In this document: one piece after another, positions 22,323-33,669 of the stretch
How positions within the stretch are numbered: the stretch's first letter is position 1
Layout of the letters: each line of letters opens with the position of its first letter
NCBI GenBank assembly: GCA_011634665.1
Contig: WAEK01000014.1
Span: 974,501-1,038,500, forward strand
From: Mortierella sp. BCC40632
Taxonomy: Eukaryota > Mortierellomycota > Mortierellomycetes > Mortierellales > Mortierellaceae
DNA: 64,000 nucleotides
Direction: 5' to 3'
Translations under genes and position numbers: made by a program
The notes under the pieces: model-generated
The model's input: only the letters and a program-made list of their open reading frames with translations
The model's database searches: none
What the model was told of the DNA's origin: nothing

Positions 22323-23574
22323 AAAGAGTAAGAGAGCGCATGAACATTACGATCCTATTTGAGCAACAGGAAGAATAAATCGCTGTTCCCTCCATCATCG
22401 TCTCCGCTGTCCTTCTGTTTTCTCTGTCCCTGTCCTTTGTGTTCCGTGCTCTGTGGCCTGTCCTGTGCCCAGCCATGGTCGAATACCAATGTGTGAGCTT
22501 TCATGCATTGGCAGGACTTTTTTTTTTTTTTGTCCTTCATTTTTTCCTTTTCCTGGTCCTTGTTTTGCTCCCAGCGAGTAAAAGAGATCCTGGCCAGGAC
22601 CACAGAGCCACGTCCATGTCCAAAAAATCAGCGAGCGAGCAAAAGTGCAAGCGTACAAGGAAAAGGGCGTTCATTTCGCTGCCTCTGCAATTTGCTGGAC
22701 CATGTGTACAGTCGCCCGTGTCGATGGCTAATCTCGGCCATTTTCTCCTTCTTGCTTCACCCCTCACTGTCATCTCGAACTCTGGTTTTCATTTTGGGGC
22801 GCACTCGCTACTTTCATCCACTCTTTCTTTCTCTTTCCCTCTTTCTCTTTTCCTCTTTCTCCTCTTCACTCCTCCCACACTTACTCTCCTCTTTCAAATC
22901 TCTGAATCTCGTTACCAATCTGGCCCTCTCACCCTCGGGTCCTCCTCGTGCTTTTCTCAACATCGTGTCACCCTTATACTGTTGACTCGTCTCAATCCTC
23001 CATCCTCCCTCTTCCCCGCCATTTCCCACCGCGACTGCCAGCTCCCCGTTCGCTCACATCCCTGCCTCTATCCTGCACCGAGTTCCCAAACCATCCCTTT
23101 GACCTTTTTCTTTCCCTCTTCTTCGCTCGTTCGCGCACAAAAGAACAAAGTGAAGGTACAACAGACACTCCCTTCTCTCTCCCTACTCTCATCCGTCCAC
23201 TCCTTACTATCGTCTTGGGTCATACCCGCGCAAGAACTTTCCTTCAACACTCCCTGCCTCTTCCCAACTTTACTCTCACCGTACTCAGACTTGCGCCTGG
23301 CCCTTTCAGAAGGGTCAACCCCAGCAACTCCCTATTGCAGAACAGGACAGCAACAGGGACGGAGCCAAGGCTTGATCACATCGGTGGCATCCAGAACCTT
23401 GCTCCCTTGATGCTCCATCCACTTCACGCTACCAACATGTGGCTCCCTGTGATTCCACATAATCTTCAACACTGTCTTCGTTCTTTGAGGGTCATATTAT
23501 TTTTTTTTTTTTTTTTTTTTTTTTTGAACAACTCTTTACTCTCTTTCACATACACAAGCACATACACAAGCACA

Positions 23575-23623
23575 GACACAAACACGCACGCACACGCACA
23601 CGCACACGCACACACGTACACTT

Positions 23624-23695
<72 letters not shown>
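23575..23695. repeat. CA/CG-rich then (CT)n microsatellite
   Basis: An imperfect ACAC/ACGC stretch grades into about 70 bases of CT dinucleotides. Confidence 0.9.
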
Positions 23696-23696
<1 letters not shown>

Positions 23697-23897
23697 AACC
23701 CCTTCGTTCTCTCTGAGTCTGCTGCGATCACAGCTAGCTAGTCCTCCAGACAGGCATGTCAGCCACTTTTAACTGTTGTTGGCTTCCTCTCAGGCCTCTT
23801 CGTTCATTCAAATGTGCTGCTCACTTGTGAGAAATGATGCCGCCCCCTGTTTTTTATTGTGACCTCCCTGCTCTCGATGTCATCTTCTCTATCTCTT

Positions 23898-23944
<47 letters not shown>

Positions 23945-24536
23945 CTCTTTCTTGCACTGTGGTTTACGTAGAGCATCGTGCCATCATTTGGACTCAGACA
24001 CGCTCCAGGTGTTTGCGCATTGCGATTTCGTGTTGGAGCAAGGAAAAAAGGAGGCGATGTCTCGAAGGCCAGAATGCATTCGGCTTCGCCTTGCGACATC
24101 CAGGTCCATCCTTTGCCCGATTCAATCCTGCTTTCTTTTCATTTTCCAGCACTTCCCTGGACCGACTCTGACGACAGCATCTGCGCGACTGACCCACCTA
24201 CCCTCATGCTTGTCCATCTCCCTCTTCTTCCTCTTCTTCCTCCTCGTCCTCCTCTCCTTCCTCCTTTTGTTCTCTTTCGTGCCTCTCCTTCACCTTCACT
24301 GACCGCTACCATGGCCCAAAGGCCCACTGACCCTGGCTCACCCTTGTCCTCCCTTTGCTCTCCCACAGCCTAGTTCAAGTCCAAACTGAACACTTGCGAT
24401 CACAAGTGCTACTCAAGTGTCTTTCTCTTTCTTTATTACTCTTTTCCCCCACCTTCTCTCTCTTTGTCATCTCATTCTCTATTTCTCTTTATCTCTTTAT
24501 CTCTTTCGTTCTTTCTTTCTTTCTCTCTCTTCATCC

Positions 24537-24568
<32 letters not shown>

Positions 24569-25924
24569 CTCTCTCTGTCTCTCTCTGTGTGTCTCTATCT
24601 TTCTTTTCTGTCCTTTCTGGCTCTCTTGGCGAAAGAGTCTTTGATAAAGGTAAGCTGCCTGCACGTAACGCAGTAATAATGCTCTTTCTCTCTCCCCCTC
24701 TTGAGGAGACAGAACTAGCGTTCTCGACATTCGGCGAGCCTCTGTCAATACTGTCTGCCAATGCTGCTCTGGGCATTTGGCCAGCTGAGTTCACCCAGAT
24801 AGCGGCTGGAAAGGTTCATTCTGGACTGTTGTGGATGAACCAAGAGGCTTGACAGTATTTGACGTAGACAGGTTAGGCGTCTGAGCGGCAAACCCTGATG
24901 AGAACATGTGGCCGAGGCATGTCCAGCTTGACAATGCTCGTTTCCCGCCTTTTCTCTCTCTCTCTTTCTCTCTTTCTCTCTCTCTTTCTCTCTTTCTCTC
25001 TCATTCATTTTTTCTCTCTCTCTCTGCCTTGTCCCTGCACGACATTGCTTGAGTCTTTAACCCTCGCCTTGCGCACTTTGGATGCCGCCCTTCTGCCCAG
25101 TTATGCCTGGTGGTGTGCAGGCCGCTCGAATGTCCTGTCCTTCGCGACTCATCCCCGCCCGTGGACAGGCCCTCCAATCGGCTGTGGTCGCGGCAGGCTG
25201 CACCACACCTCCTTTCGGCTGCCGAGGAGGATGACTCGGCATTCTAGCGCGCCCTCGACTGCTTCTGCCCCTTCATCTCTTTCTCTTTCTCTTCTCTCTA
25301 TCTCTTTCTTCCTCTCCTGCCCGTCGTCGGCCCCGCCTGTTGCCCTTGCCCCCGCCCTTGCCCTTTTCGCCTGCGTCCACACAGTGGACTATTCGTGCCC
25401 ATGGCCAGGAGTCCGGGACAAAGGAGAAAGTGGAAGAGGAATGCCTCGCTCGAGCTCCCCTTTGACCTTTTCCTCTGCTCCTCTCTCCTCGCGTCAACGT
25501 TCTGGCCTTTCTGCAGCCTGCCAACCCTTGACTGTCCGCATCCCGCAGATACCGCAAGCATCCCTTGCCAGTCTTTTTTCTTTCTTTTCTTTCTTTCTTT
25601 CTTTGACTGGCCCTTGGATGCACCGGCCCCCTTGGCCCAAGCAGCAACCCGCCAGCTGCTTCAGACACGCCGCTGACTGACCCTCTGTAAATCGCCTTTC
25701 CCTATTTCTTTTCTCTTTTTCCTTTTCTCTCTCTTTCTCGCTCTCTCTTTCTCTTCCTCTTTCTCTCCACTCTCACTACAGCTCAAGCACAAGGCGTGGC
25801 CACTCACTTCTCTTTCTCTCTCTCACCTTGACTTCCTTCCCCTGTGTTCAGTCACAACGACAACGACCTTTGACTCGATCGATACGTGCACCCACTGCCA
25901 CTACCCACCCTTTCTCCTACCACA

Positions 25925-28900
25925 ATGTGTGAATCGGATCAGGGTTACGGCGCACTCGGCGTGGCTCATGCATCTGGATCAGCCATGTCTTCTGGTCGCG
26001 CTCATCAGTCAAGTCATGCCCGCATCCCCATTTCGGACCTGCTTTGCAAGTCCGATTCAGAGACCATTGCCTCCGAGGCCTGGCAAGAGCCACCTTATTC
26101 AGCCTTGCCTAGCCCTGAATACGTGCGACCGTGTCTGCCACAGGACAATCATTCTCCGCGCCAGCGGCTGCATGTCATCCACGAGTATGATGAAGACAGG
26201 ACAGATAAAGACTTGATCCAGCGCCAGCAACAATACGACAGCTCGCTCAAGGCCATGTCCGGTCTAGCTCTCACCTCGCCCTCATCGCGACCCAAGAGCT
26301 TTAGCAGCAGCAGCTTTGGCAACAGTGGTAGTAGTAGTAGTAGCAGTAGTTGTAGTAACAACAGAAACAACAACGACAACAGCGGCCAGAGCAACATCCG
26401 CTACGATACCCAATACTACTCTCATCCAACCCCACGGTCGAGCAGCTACGAAACCTCTCCCCATCTTCCACGGTTATTGCCCTACGAGCGCAATGAGTCC
26501 AGGCACCCGTTTGATCAGACGACTGATGAGCGGCGAGGATCAGGACTCGCGTATCCGCCCGTCGACCGCCGGGATCCCCTTGCCAGCACATCTCTTGGTT
26601 CTACTGCTCCGCCTACCTGGCATCATGGGCCGTCACCACAGGGCCCCGCCACCCGTTCGCCATCGCAGCGAGTGCTGTCCCCGCCTCCGTTATCGCAAAG
26701 GCCCTTGTCCACATCCGGGTTCACGAGTTCACAGCTCCCTCCGCCACAGCCACGCACCACGGGTCAACGATCGTTGTCAATGAGCGACTATTACCAGGAT
26801 AGTTGCCATCCTTATGATGTGGAGCAGCAGGATTTTCAGCTGCCGAGAAGGACCAACCGCGCCAAGAGTGACTATGCGCTGCACCAACAGAACTATGGCG
26901 CATATCTGGACGCATCCCCGCCTCTAGTCTCTGCCCCCATGTTTTCCACCTCGCGAACAGGTCATCCTTTGGACAAGGATGATGACCAAGAAGATGAGGA
27001 TCATCATAATAGCAATGGCAAGGCGTCGTCGTCGTCGGCTGCGGCATCTGCAACAACTTCGTCGCCTCCTTTGCCGAACCCATCATCGCGCTATTACGAA
27101 AATGCACCAGCGCAAGAAATCACGCCAATGACCACGCCAAATCACACTAACTCAATAATGACCCCTCAGCCTCAGCAATACGAAATGCCTTCCTTCGCGC
27201 AAGCACCCACGCCTCGACCTTCCATGCATGTGGACAGCCGTAGGCCTAGTCAAAGTATTATCTTGCCGCCACCCGAGGTAAGAAGAAGAATAAGAATTTT
27301 TTATGAAATCAAAGGATGGAAGCAAAAGGGTAGAATATTTGGAATCTCACTGGCTTAAAAAAATGGTTTAGTCCCTTCATTTAAATACCGAGAGTAGACG
27401 CTCCACAAGGATTTATGGCCTGGATGCTGCCGATATTCCCGCAAAGTCACCTCATACACCCCCTGTAGGATTCCAAAACAAGTTTGGCAACGACCGTCGC
27501 GAGGATTTCGTCGTCAGCGGTGAACGGTCTCAGCGGTCATCGCAGAGTTATCATCCTTCCTCGGATCGCTATCCTCAACAGCCTCCCCCTCCCCCTCCCC
27601 CTCCTCCTACACAGGAGACAGTCCCATATCCTTACCAGACTCCACGCCCAAGCGGATACCAGGACCAAGAGTCGGCGCGTTTTAGTCATGAGCACCACCA
27701 GTATCAACAGCGACCACCTTATCCGCCGACGACGAATCACCATCCACACCACGAATGGAATGGCCATGCCTCAACTGGATACTCTTCTCCAAGTCCTCGG
27801 AGTTATTCCGAGATGCGCGAACAGGAACGATCGCCCGTCTTGGAGATTCAACCCCCAAGTTGGTACCAACAATATGCGCATGGCGTGCCTCCGAAGCCAC
27901 AGCCACAACATCGGGCTTCATATGCGTATGGAGAATCTCAGAGTCATCACAAGAGTCCAGTATCTGTAGATTGGCGAGGTTCTTCAGATCATGGTTATTT
28001 TATGTCGAATCAACCGCCTTATCAGCACTACCAACAACGGCAACCGCAACAACCCCAACAACCACACCCACCACCACAACAACTGCCACCCTCACGAGAA
28101 CAACATTACCAAACGTCGCCTTCTCATCATGGCAGTATGGATTCATGGTCAGGACGACACTCGATTGCATCCGAAAGTTATTCCAGTCGAGAAGCTCGTG
28201 CTCGGGAAATGGGCGGTGGAAGTGACAGCATTAGCAGCAGCAGCAGCATGAACCATCCGGGAGCAGAATATGGACTATTCTATCGAGGAGAAGGGGGAGG
28301 AGGAGAGTATGGTAGCATGAATGGTAACACGAGACTGACAGGAGGACCACCCTCTAGACCAAGTGCATCATCCAGCCACTCTGTGCATCCATTTGATCTA
28401 GCAATCGATTCCCCCCCATCTGGATCGAACACGCCTCCTTCCAGGACCGGCTCTCTTCAACAGCAGGGTCATCTGCATCATCCACAATCACAACAACAGC
28501 CCGAGAGTCGGCTGCAGCATTCAAAGCAACAGGACATGACACAGACAGTAGGAAACAGCGGTAACAACAGTGGTGAGTCTATAATAGCCCTTGGGGCACT
28601 CAAATCTGGGAAACGCGGATCTCAACAAGCTCCCCAACCCGACCCATTTGTCGCTGAAGAAGGTGTCAAGGCCAAACGTAAACGAGCCAATGCAGATCAA
28701 CTCTCGGTCCTTAATGCGGCCTTTGAACGATCGTATTTCCCTTCGACGGAGGAACGACTTCGGTTATCGAAACAAACCAAGATGTGCCCGAGAACGGTTC
28801 AGATTTGGTTTCAGAATAAGCGACAGAGTATCAAGGCACGGACTGAGGCAATGGATGCTGCTGTAGCTTCGGCTGCTGCAGGACGAGGACGCCGTGGATC

Positions 28901-29276
28901 GCATGTGGGAGTAGGAGGAGAGAAGGAAAAAGGTTTAACCAATGGTCTACCAGGCAATGGCAGCAACGGCGGCAATATAATGCATGGAAATGGGGTTCAT
29001 GGCAGTCATGAAGGAGAGAACGGCCATGGGCCCTCTTCGTCCTCTTCGTCATCATTGAACCGATCGCTATTGCATCCGGACCAAATCCGACAACACCATG
29101 GGGCCAAGCGTCGAAACTCTGGACCATTGACACCATCGGATGCGGTGATGGCTTCGCTTCAGATTCAGTACGATGACCGAAGTGTTGATTACTTTTCGAG
29201 AAAGCGAAGAGCAACAATTGCACGGATTGAACAGAATCGACAGGCGTCATCATCATCGCCACCATCGTCGCAGTGA
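25925..29276 (+). CDS. Homeodomain transcription factor
   Basis: Two-exon gene: 25925-27277 and 27372-29276, joined in phase at CCC GAG|GTAAGA, about 1085 aa. A canonical homeodomain lies near residues 886-945 (nt about 28674-28853): KRKRANADQLSVLNAAF, then STEERLRLSKQTKM and the recognition helix RTVQIWFQNKRQSIKAR with the invariant W, F, N and R. The KRQSIK ending resembles fungal homeobox regulators (Pah1/Yox1/Hoy1 type); this is family knowledge. The rest is Ser/Pro/Gln/His-rich and likely disordered: poly-Ser and Asn runs near residues 130-150, a PPPPPPPPP run early in exon 2 and Gln/Pro repeats. A nuclear DNA-binding regulator is clear; targets are unknown. It lies downstream of an unusually long, pyrimidine-rich non-coding region. 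Confidence 0.92.
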
Positions 29277-30547
29277 AAGGAGGAAAGAAGAAAAAGGAAG
29301 AGAGAGAGGGTGTTCATGGCTGTGTTGTTAGGAGCTCCTAGGAAACAGTATCTTTGTAATATACCTTTATTCATTTGAGAAAAACTCTATCTTGGAATTG
29401 TGTAAGGAGAAAGGGGAAGGAGAAGGGAGATGAGAGGGGGGGAGAAGGGAGAGAGAGAATCGATTGGTCAGTCGAACCGAGGCAGAGATAGTCAGGTCCT
29501 CTGCTGAATGTCAGGAGGATTCTGTTCGTAACTAGAGATCGTAAACCACCCAAGGATCTTGCTCCGAATTGCTTCAGTGTTCTGGTTTCGTTTGTAGCGC
29601 ATACTGCTTACCAAACTCGGAGCATGTGGCCTCGGGCAGATATCCCATGATCATATTCGTTACCAAGATTTTTTTTTTGTTTGGCACTTTATCAGTCGAA
29701 TAATGAAATCATTGATGTTCATTGAAGAGCTACAGATGAGACGATGAGTCTAAGACTTCAGAAGAGACGCATGGGATTTTAGAAAGTAAAGTAGACAGGT
29801 AGTTCAGAAAACAGCGAAAGGGTAAACATAGATTTGTATGTTTCGACAAACCACTCTTCTTTTTACTCCTTTCTGACCGATCACTCTCTGGGTATGACTG
29901 AAGTGTGGTTTAAAAAGTCGGCAAAAAAAAAAAAACAGAGAGGACAGGAAAGAAAGAGAGAGGGAGAGGGATAGGGAGAGGGAGAGGGAGACTTGTGAGA
30001 GAGAGGCTGGCGACAGCTGATGATTGACGCCATGCATTAACGTCGATACCCTGGAGATCGAATACCCGAAGATCAAAACCCTGGAGATTAATGATCCCTA
30101 TCTCTTTGTAAATCAAGCACCCAGCCAAGTGATTCATGTATGTACTCTGATTAGGGGCATAAAAGTGTTGTATATGATAGTATTTTCTTGCAGGTCAATC
30201 ACCTTCCATGACCGCTTCAGCTGGGATAAGCGCCCTTTCCTAACATTTATTATAGCAACATTCTTCTGGCCATATTTCATCCATACCCTCTCAACATCTC
30301 TCTTTTTGTGAGATAAACATCCCTCAGGCTAGAGCCGCAGGAAGGGTCCGTGCGCAATTGATTCAGTATTCTAAAGCTCGAGTTAGCTCGTTTTGAGAAA
30401 CACCAATCGTCATTGATTTCTTCCTGCAATTTTTGTCTTTCTGTTGATTAGATCGACCTTAGAGTTGAGCTATCTCTCTCTCTATTTAACATAATAAATA
30501 TGACATTGGTCCAGAATACCAGCCGATCCTGCTCCTTCGAGCTCCAC
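29277..30547. other. Intergenic, no gene seen
   Basis: GA-rich stretches (29405-29455, 29940-30005) and a poly(A) run near 29923. No supported ORF. Confidence 0.55.
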
Positions 30548-30960
30548 TCAATCTTCAGTCGAGAACCTATCTCTTGTAATTTTTGGAGGGTGCTGTTTTC
30601 GATAAATCTCTACATGCAGCCATTGGTTCTTAATCTCTTGGTGTTGATTGCTTAACGGCATACTGGACATTAGTAACGCGATATGGTCAAAGTCTTGCGG
30701 CTGGTTCACACTAAGAGAGTACCCACCTCGAGGGAAGTCTCGCACATGAGTGGGCCAAACTGGTACTCTCTTGTGCTTTTGTCATCCTAGCTTGTAATGA
30801 TCAATATCAAAACAAATTAGCCCCACCTGGTATCAAAAGTTGAAATGACCATCAACGACATGTTCTGCAAGATTAGATTGACAGAGCTGCCTTGGCCTGC
30901 CAGAAAACCTCTTTTATGGCGTCCTGGTAGATGGATACCCCATCGATACGGCAAGAACGA
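30548..30960 (-). pseudogene. Fragmentary minus-strand ORF, unrecognised
   Basis: Minus-strand frames carry protein-like but broken text: RDFPRGGYSLSVNQPQDFDH, NQHQEIKNQWLHVEIYRK and HPPKITRDRFSTED just before a stop at 30548, with stops and frame changes upstream. The composition is not low-complexity, which suggests a decayed coding sequence. It lies downstream on the same strand of the second Fanzor-like relic and could be part of the same insertion. Function unknown. Confidence 0.3.
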
Positions 30961-31436
30961 CACGGTCGCCTCTCATTCTCACAGTGTAACGAACTGAGAA
31001 GCAGTTGGAGAAGCGCATTGAAACTCGGCACCCTTTCCCCGTCGTCCTGGCGTCGTCTACCTGTCCTACGCAATAGTCCATTGCAAAAAAAAAAAAAAAA
31101 AAAGACATTGAATGGTGAATTTTTAGGATTACCTATGATAGTGGAAGGAGCGAGAGATGAGAGTAGGATCACAAGTGATTTCTGAGTTTGGAGACATAGG
31201 ATGGTTGCAAACATTAACTGGAAGACATACATAACCTGGCTGAGTGCGATGGAGACAACTACCACCGAACGAGGTCAATTTGACAGACTATAGGTACCGG
31301 ACCGCCGTGCAATGCATGGGGCTCATTAAAGAAGTATCAACCACACCTTCAATCGCGCTCTGATTGCCAGACCCCGTTCCACAGCACATTAAATGGAACT
31401 CGCAAAGATAGCAGAGTCTAGAGCGATGGAGGGGAC

Positions 31437-31438
<2 letters not shown>

Positions 31439-31469
<31 letters not shown>
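31439..31469. repeat. (GA)n microsatellite
   Basis: Short run of GA dinucleotides. Confidence 0.9.
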
Positions 31470-31471
<2 letters not shown>

Positions 31472-31679
31472 GCGATAAGCAAAGAGATTGAGAGAAGAGA
31501 GGTGATGGAAAGGATTGGGGAGATACAAGCTCAAGAGTGATGAAATTGAAGCCACAGTCTGCATCCTAAAGCCATACTGTGGCACATACTTGCTAGCTCG
31601 CGTAAATGTCACAAAAAAAAAAAAGAAAAACCTACTACTACTACTACTACGACTATGACTACTACTCTGCTACATCTAC

Positions 31680-32499
31680 CGCTATTTTGGAGGGTCTTGA
31701 GCCCTCTAGTTCCCCTTCTGCATTTCTCTTGGCGGTCTTGATTGCCGCCTGTTGCGAGGGAAAATTCCTATCCCTATCCACCGGTTGGAGGTACAGCAGT
31801 CGCTGCTGGTGTTGAAGGTGCCCTTAGACAGCTTTGGCAATGTTGTATCCGCTAAGGACATCTCGAGAAAGATATGCTTTGCAGCGCGGACACTACAACC
31901 TGCGGTTTCCAACTTCGGCCACGAAGTCGCAGCAGGCTGGGCATTTCCAACTCTTTAACACCTACGATTACCTACCTGAGAGATCGCGCCAAAAGGCGAG
32001 GGGATACCATCTGGACAAAGAAGGACTTGGAGGACACATGAAGAGAGAGGAGAAGAGCCTACTACTGGACGAGAACTGTCTATTACCCACGCTGACGATG
32101 GTCTTTTCGTTTTTCAACCGCTCCCTTCCAATCGTCCGAAGGAGGCTGCTCGTGATATGTGTGTACTCCTCATTGTGAGCCCTTCTAGCGTTCCATAGTT
32201 CCTTTTGAGTTTCTGACCGTTTCGCGGGGAACAAGTGAGCATCTCTAATCGCGTCAAGGTTCTGGAGCGGCAACTTACTCTCGTCTGTATCCTCAACAAT
32301 TGACGCATTTTTTCTTTCTCAAGTCAATTTGATTCTTCAGTATGGGCTGTCCTAGATCCAGACCCAAAATCTTAATGTTCTCAGGCTGACACCCCAAGGT
32401 GGGAAACCTGGATGTAGCCTGAATGCATTGTCTGTGGTAACAAACATTTATTTCCTTGCGAGATAGTTTCACAACACGTGCGTCACAGACACAATGCAT
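31680..32499 (-). pseudogene. Decayed Fanzor/TnpB-like gene, type 2
   Basis: On the minus strand three pieces are collinear. First, NIKILGLDLGQ at about 32380-32345, a RuvC-I-like motif. Second, NARRAHNEEYTHITSSLLR and TIVSVGNRQFSSSSRL between about 32200 and 32060. Third, a zinc ribbon at about 31930-31855, CPACCDFVAEVGNRR then a stop, CPRCKAYLSRDVLSGYNIAK, followed by QRLLYLQPVDRDRNFPSQQ. The CxxC...CxxC...RD...NI pattern is that of the TnpB/Fanzor zinc ribbon and RuvC-III motif, from family knowledge. Damage includes TAG inside the ribbon, TAA after the NIAK segment and several frame changes. It differs in sequence from the relic at 1627-2815, so two lineages appear to have invaded this locus. 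Confidence 0.55.
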
Positions 32500-32761
32500 T
32501 CGACTCTTTTATCAGATACCACATCTCTCGCAAGTCAATCGTCCAAATGATTTGTCATGGGGGGTTTCATCGTCGTGTTTCGTCCTTGTCCATCAATCTT
32601 CCTTGTCCAATCCTCAAAGTGAGCCATTGTCATGTCCCTTTTCTACAGTTACAAGTCGATCCGAGTCAGTCCAGACTCGACTTACCATTGTGATCAAAGG
32701 GAAGTACTCAGCTTGCTCATTACTCATTTTGCATTCTGGGATGTTTTGCCATTTGCACTGA

Positions 32762-32965
32762 GTGCTTTATCGGCTCGAGCAGGTGGTCCCTCCTAAGTAG
32801 TGTGGATGGCTGCATCGAGAAGGCTGCTATCACGTAGACTCATTTATTGTGTCTAATTAAACGTCGCAGATCCCTTGTTATGGGCGAGAGGACTGCGACG
32901 CTGTGGTAGGTGCTAGATAGAGCCACAAAAGTCCAGCTTGGCCCTTGAAGCCGGGGGGTACATGT
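32762..32965. repeat. Direct repeat, copy 1 (204 bp)
   Basis: Starts GTGCTTTATCGGCTCGAGCA and ends GGGGGTACATGT. Aligns without gaps to 33010-33213 (offset 248), with roughly 13 mismatches by eye. Confidence 0.95.
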
Positions 32966-33009
32966 ATTCTGCTGGCATGTCAGCTGAATATGCAATGGCA
33001 AAATACTGG

Positions 33010-33213
33010 GCGCTTTATCGGCTTGAGCAGGTGGTCCCTCCTAAGTAGTGTGGATGGCTGCATCGAGAAGGCTGCTATCGCGTAGACTCATTTACTGTGT
33101 CTAATTAAACGTCGCAAATCCCTTGTTATGGGCGAGAGGGCTGCGACGCTGTGGTAGATGCTAGATAGAACAACAAAAGTCCAGCTTGGCCCTCGAGGCC
33201 AGGGGGTACATGT
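33010..33213. repeat. Direct repeat, copy 2 (204 bp)
   Basis: Second copy of the 32762-32965 unit, separated from it by a 44-base spacer. Mismatches are mostly transitions. No coding potential obvious inside the unit. Confidence 0.95.
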
Positions 33214-33313
33214 CTTCAGCTTTGCCTCGTTCCCACATGGCCTGCATCATTGTGTATGGGCTACGTCTAATGACTATATTTTAAATTCTGCGAGGTCTTT
33301 TAGGCTACTACCA

Positions 33314-33669
33314 ATGGTTAAGCCAACACATCCTTTCGACTCGGTGAAGCTGCCAAACAAGTTCTATTTCCTCCGCACGCACCCAAATCGATATGGCGCT
33401 CAGTGGTTTAAGAATAAGGGACAAAGGACGACTGCATGTATTCTGGGCCAATGTCTTGCGAATCCCTCTCGAATCGCTACTGCAGAAATTCAAGGGCAAT
33501 GGCGGTAGGCTTCAGGCCATGCAGAGCATGCCAGATAGGAGATAGAGGCCTTGGAACTTTCTGGGACGAACTTGAGCAAGCTGATTCTGCCAGTGAGGGT
33601 CTGAATGCCTCCCGAGAAAAATATCGGAAACGCTTGGTCCGGTCTGCACATCCGACTCCTGGTTGCTGA
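33314..33669 (+). pseudogene. Broken plus-strand ORF, unrecognised
   Basis: Two overlapping frames together look like one decayed protein: NKFYFLRTHPNRYGAQWFKN and CLANPSRIATAEIQGQ up to a stop at 33508. In another frame, FRPCRACQIGDRGLGTFWDE and SREKYRKRLVRSAH follow, ending 33669. The CxxC pair and balanced composition suggest a former mobile-element or host protein. No family assigned. It immediately follows the second copy of the 204-bp repeat. Confidence 0.3.

Larger units (their letters stand above)
19293..25924. other. Long gene-poor region upstream of the homeobox gene
   Basis: About 6.6 kb with no convincing gene. It holds poly(T)/poly(A) tracts (19937-19964, 21418-21445, 23499-23525), (TCC)n at 20080-20121, (GA)n at 22241-22317, CA and CT repeats at 23575-23695, and repeated CT-rich blocks at 23880-23950, 24480-24600, 24950-25025 and 25560-25605. 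Long ORFs such as 22439-23410 are Ser/Leu/Phe translations of pyrimidine-rich DNA. The region may contain the promoter and 5' UTR of the homeobox gene. Confidence 0.55.

Noticed and set aside
22439..23410. 323-codon plus-strand ORF
   Set aside because: Ser/Leu/Phe/Pro-rich translation of pyrimidine-rich DNA with poly-Phe from a T run; overlapping frames look equally open.
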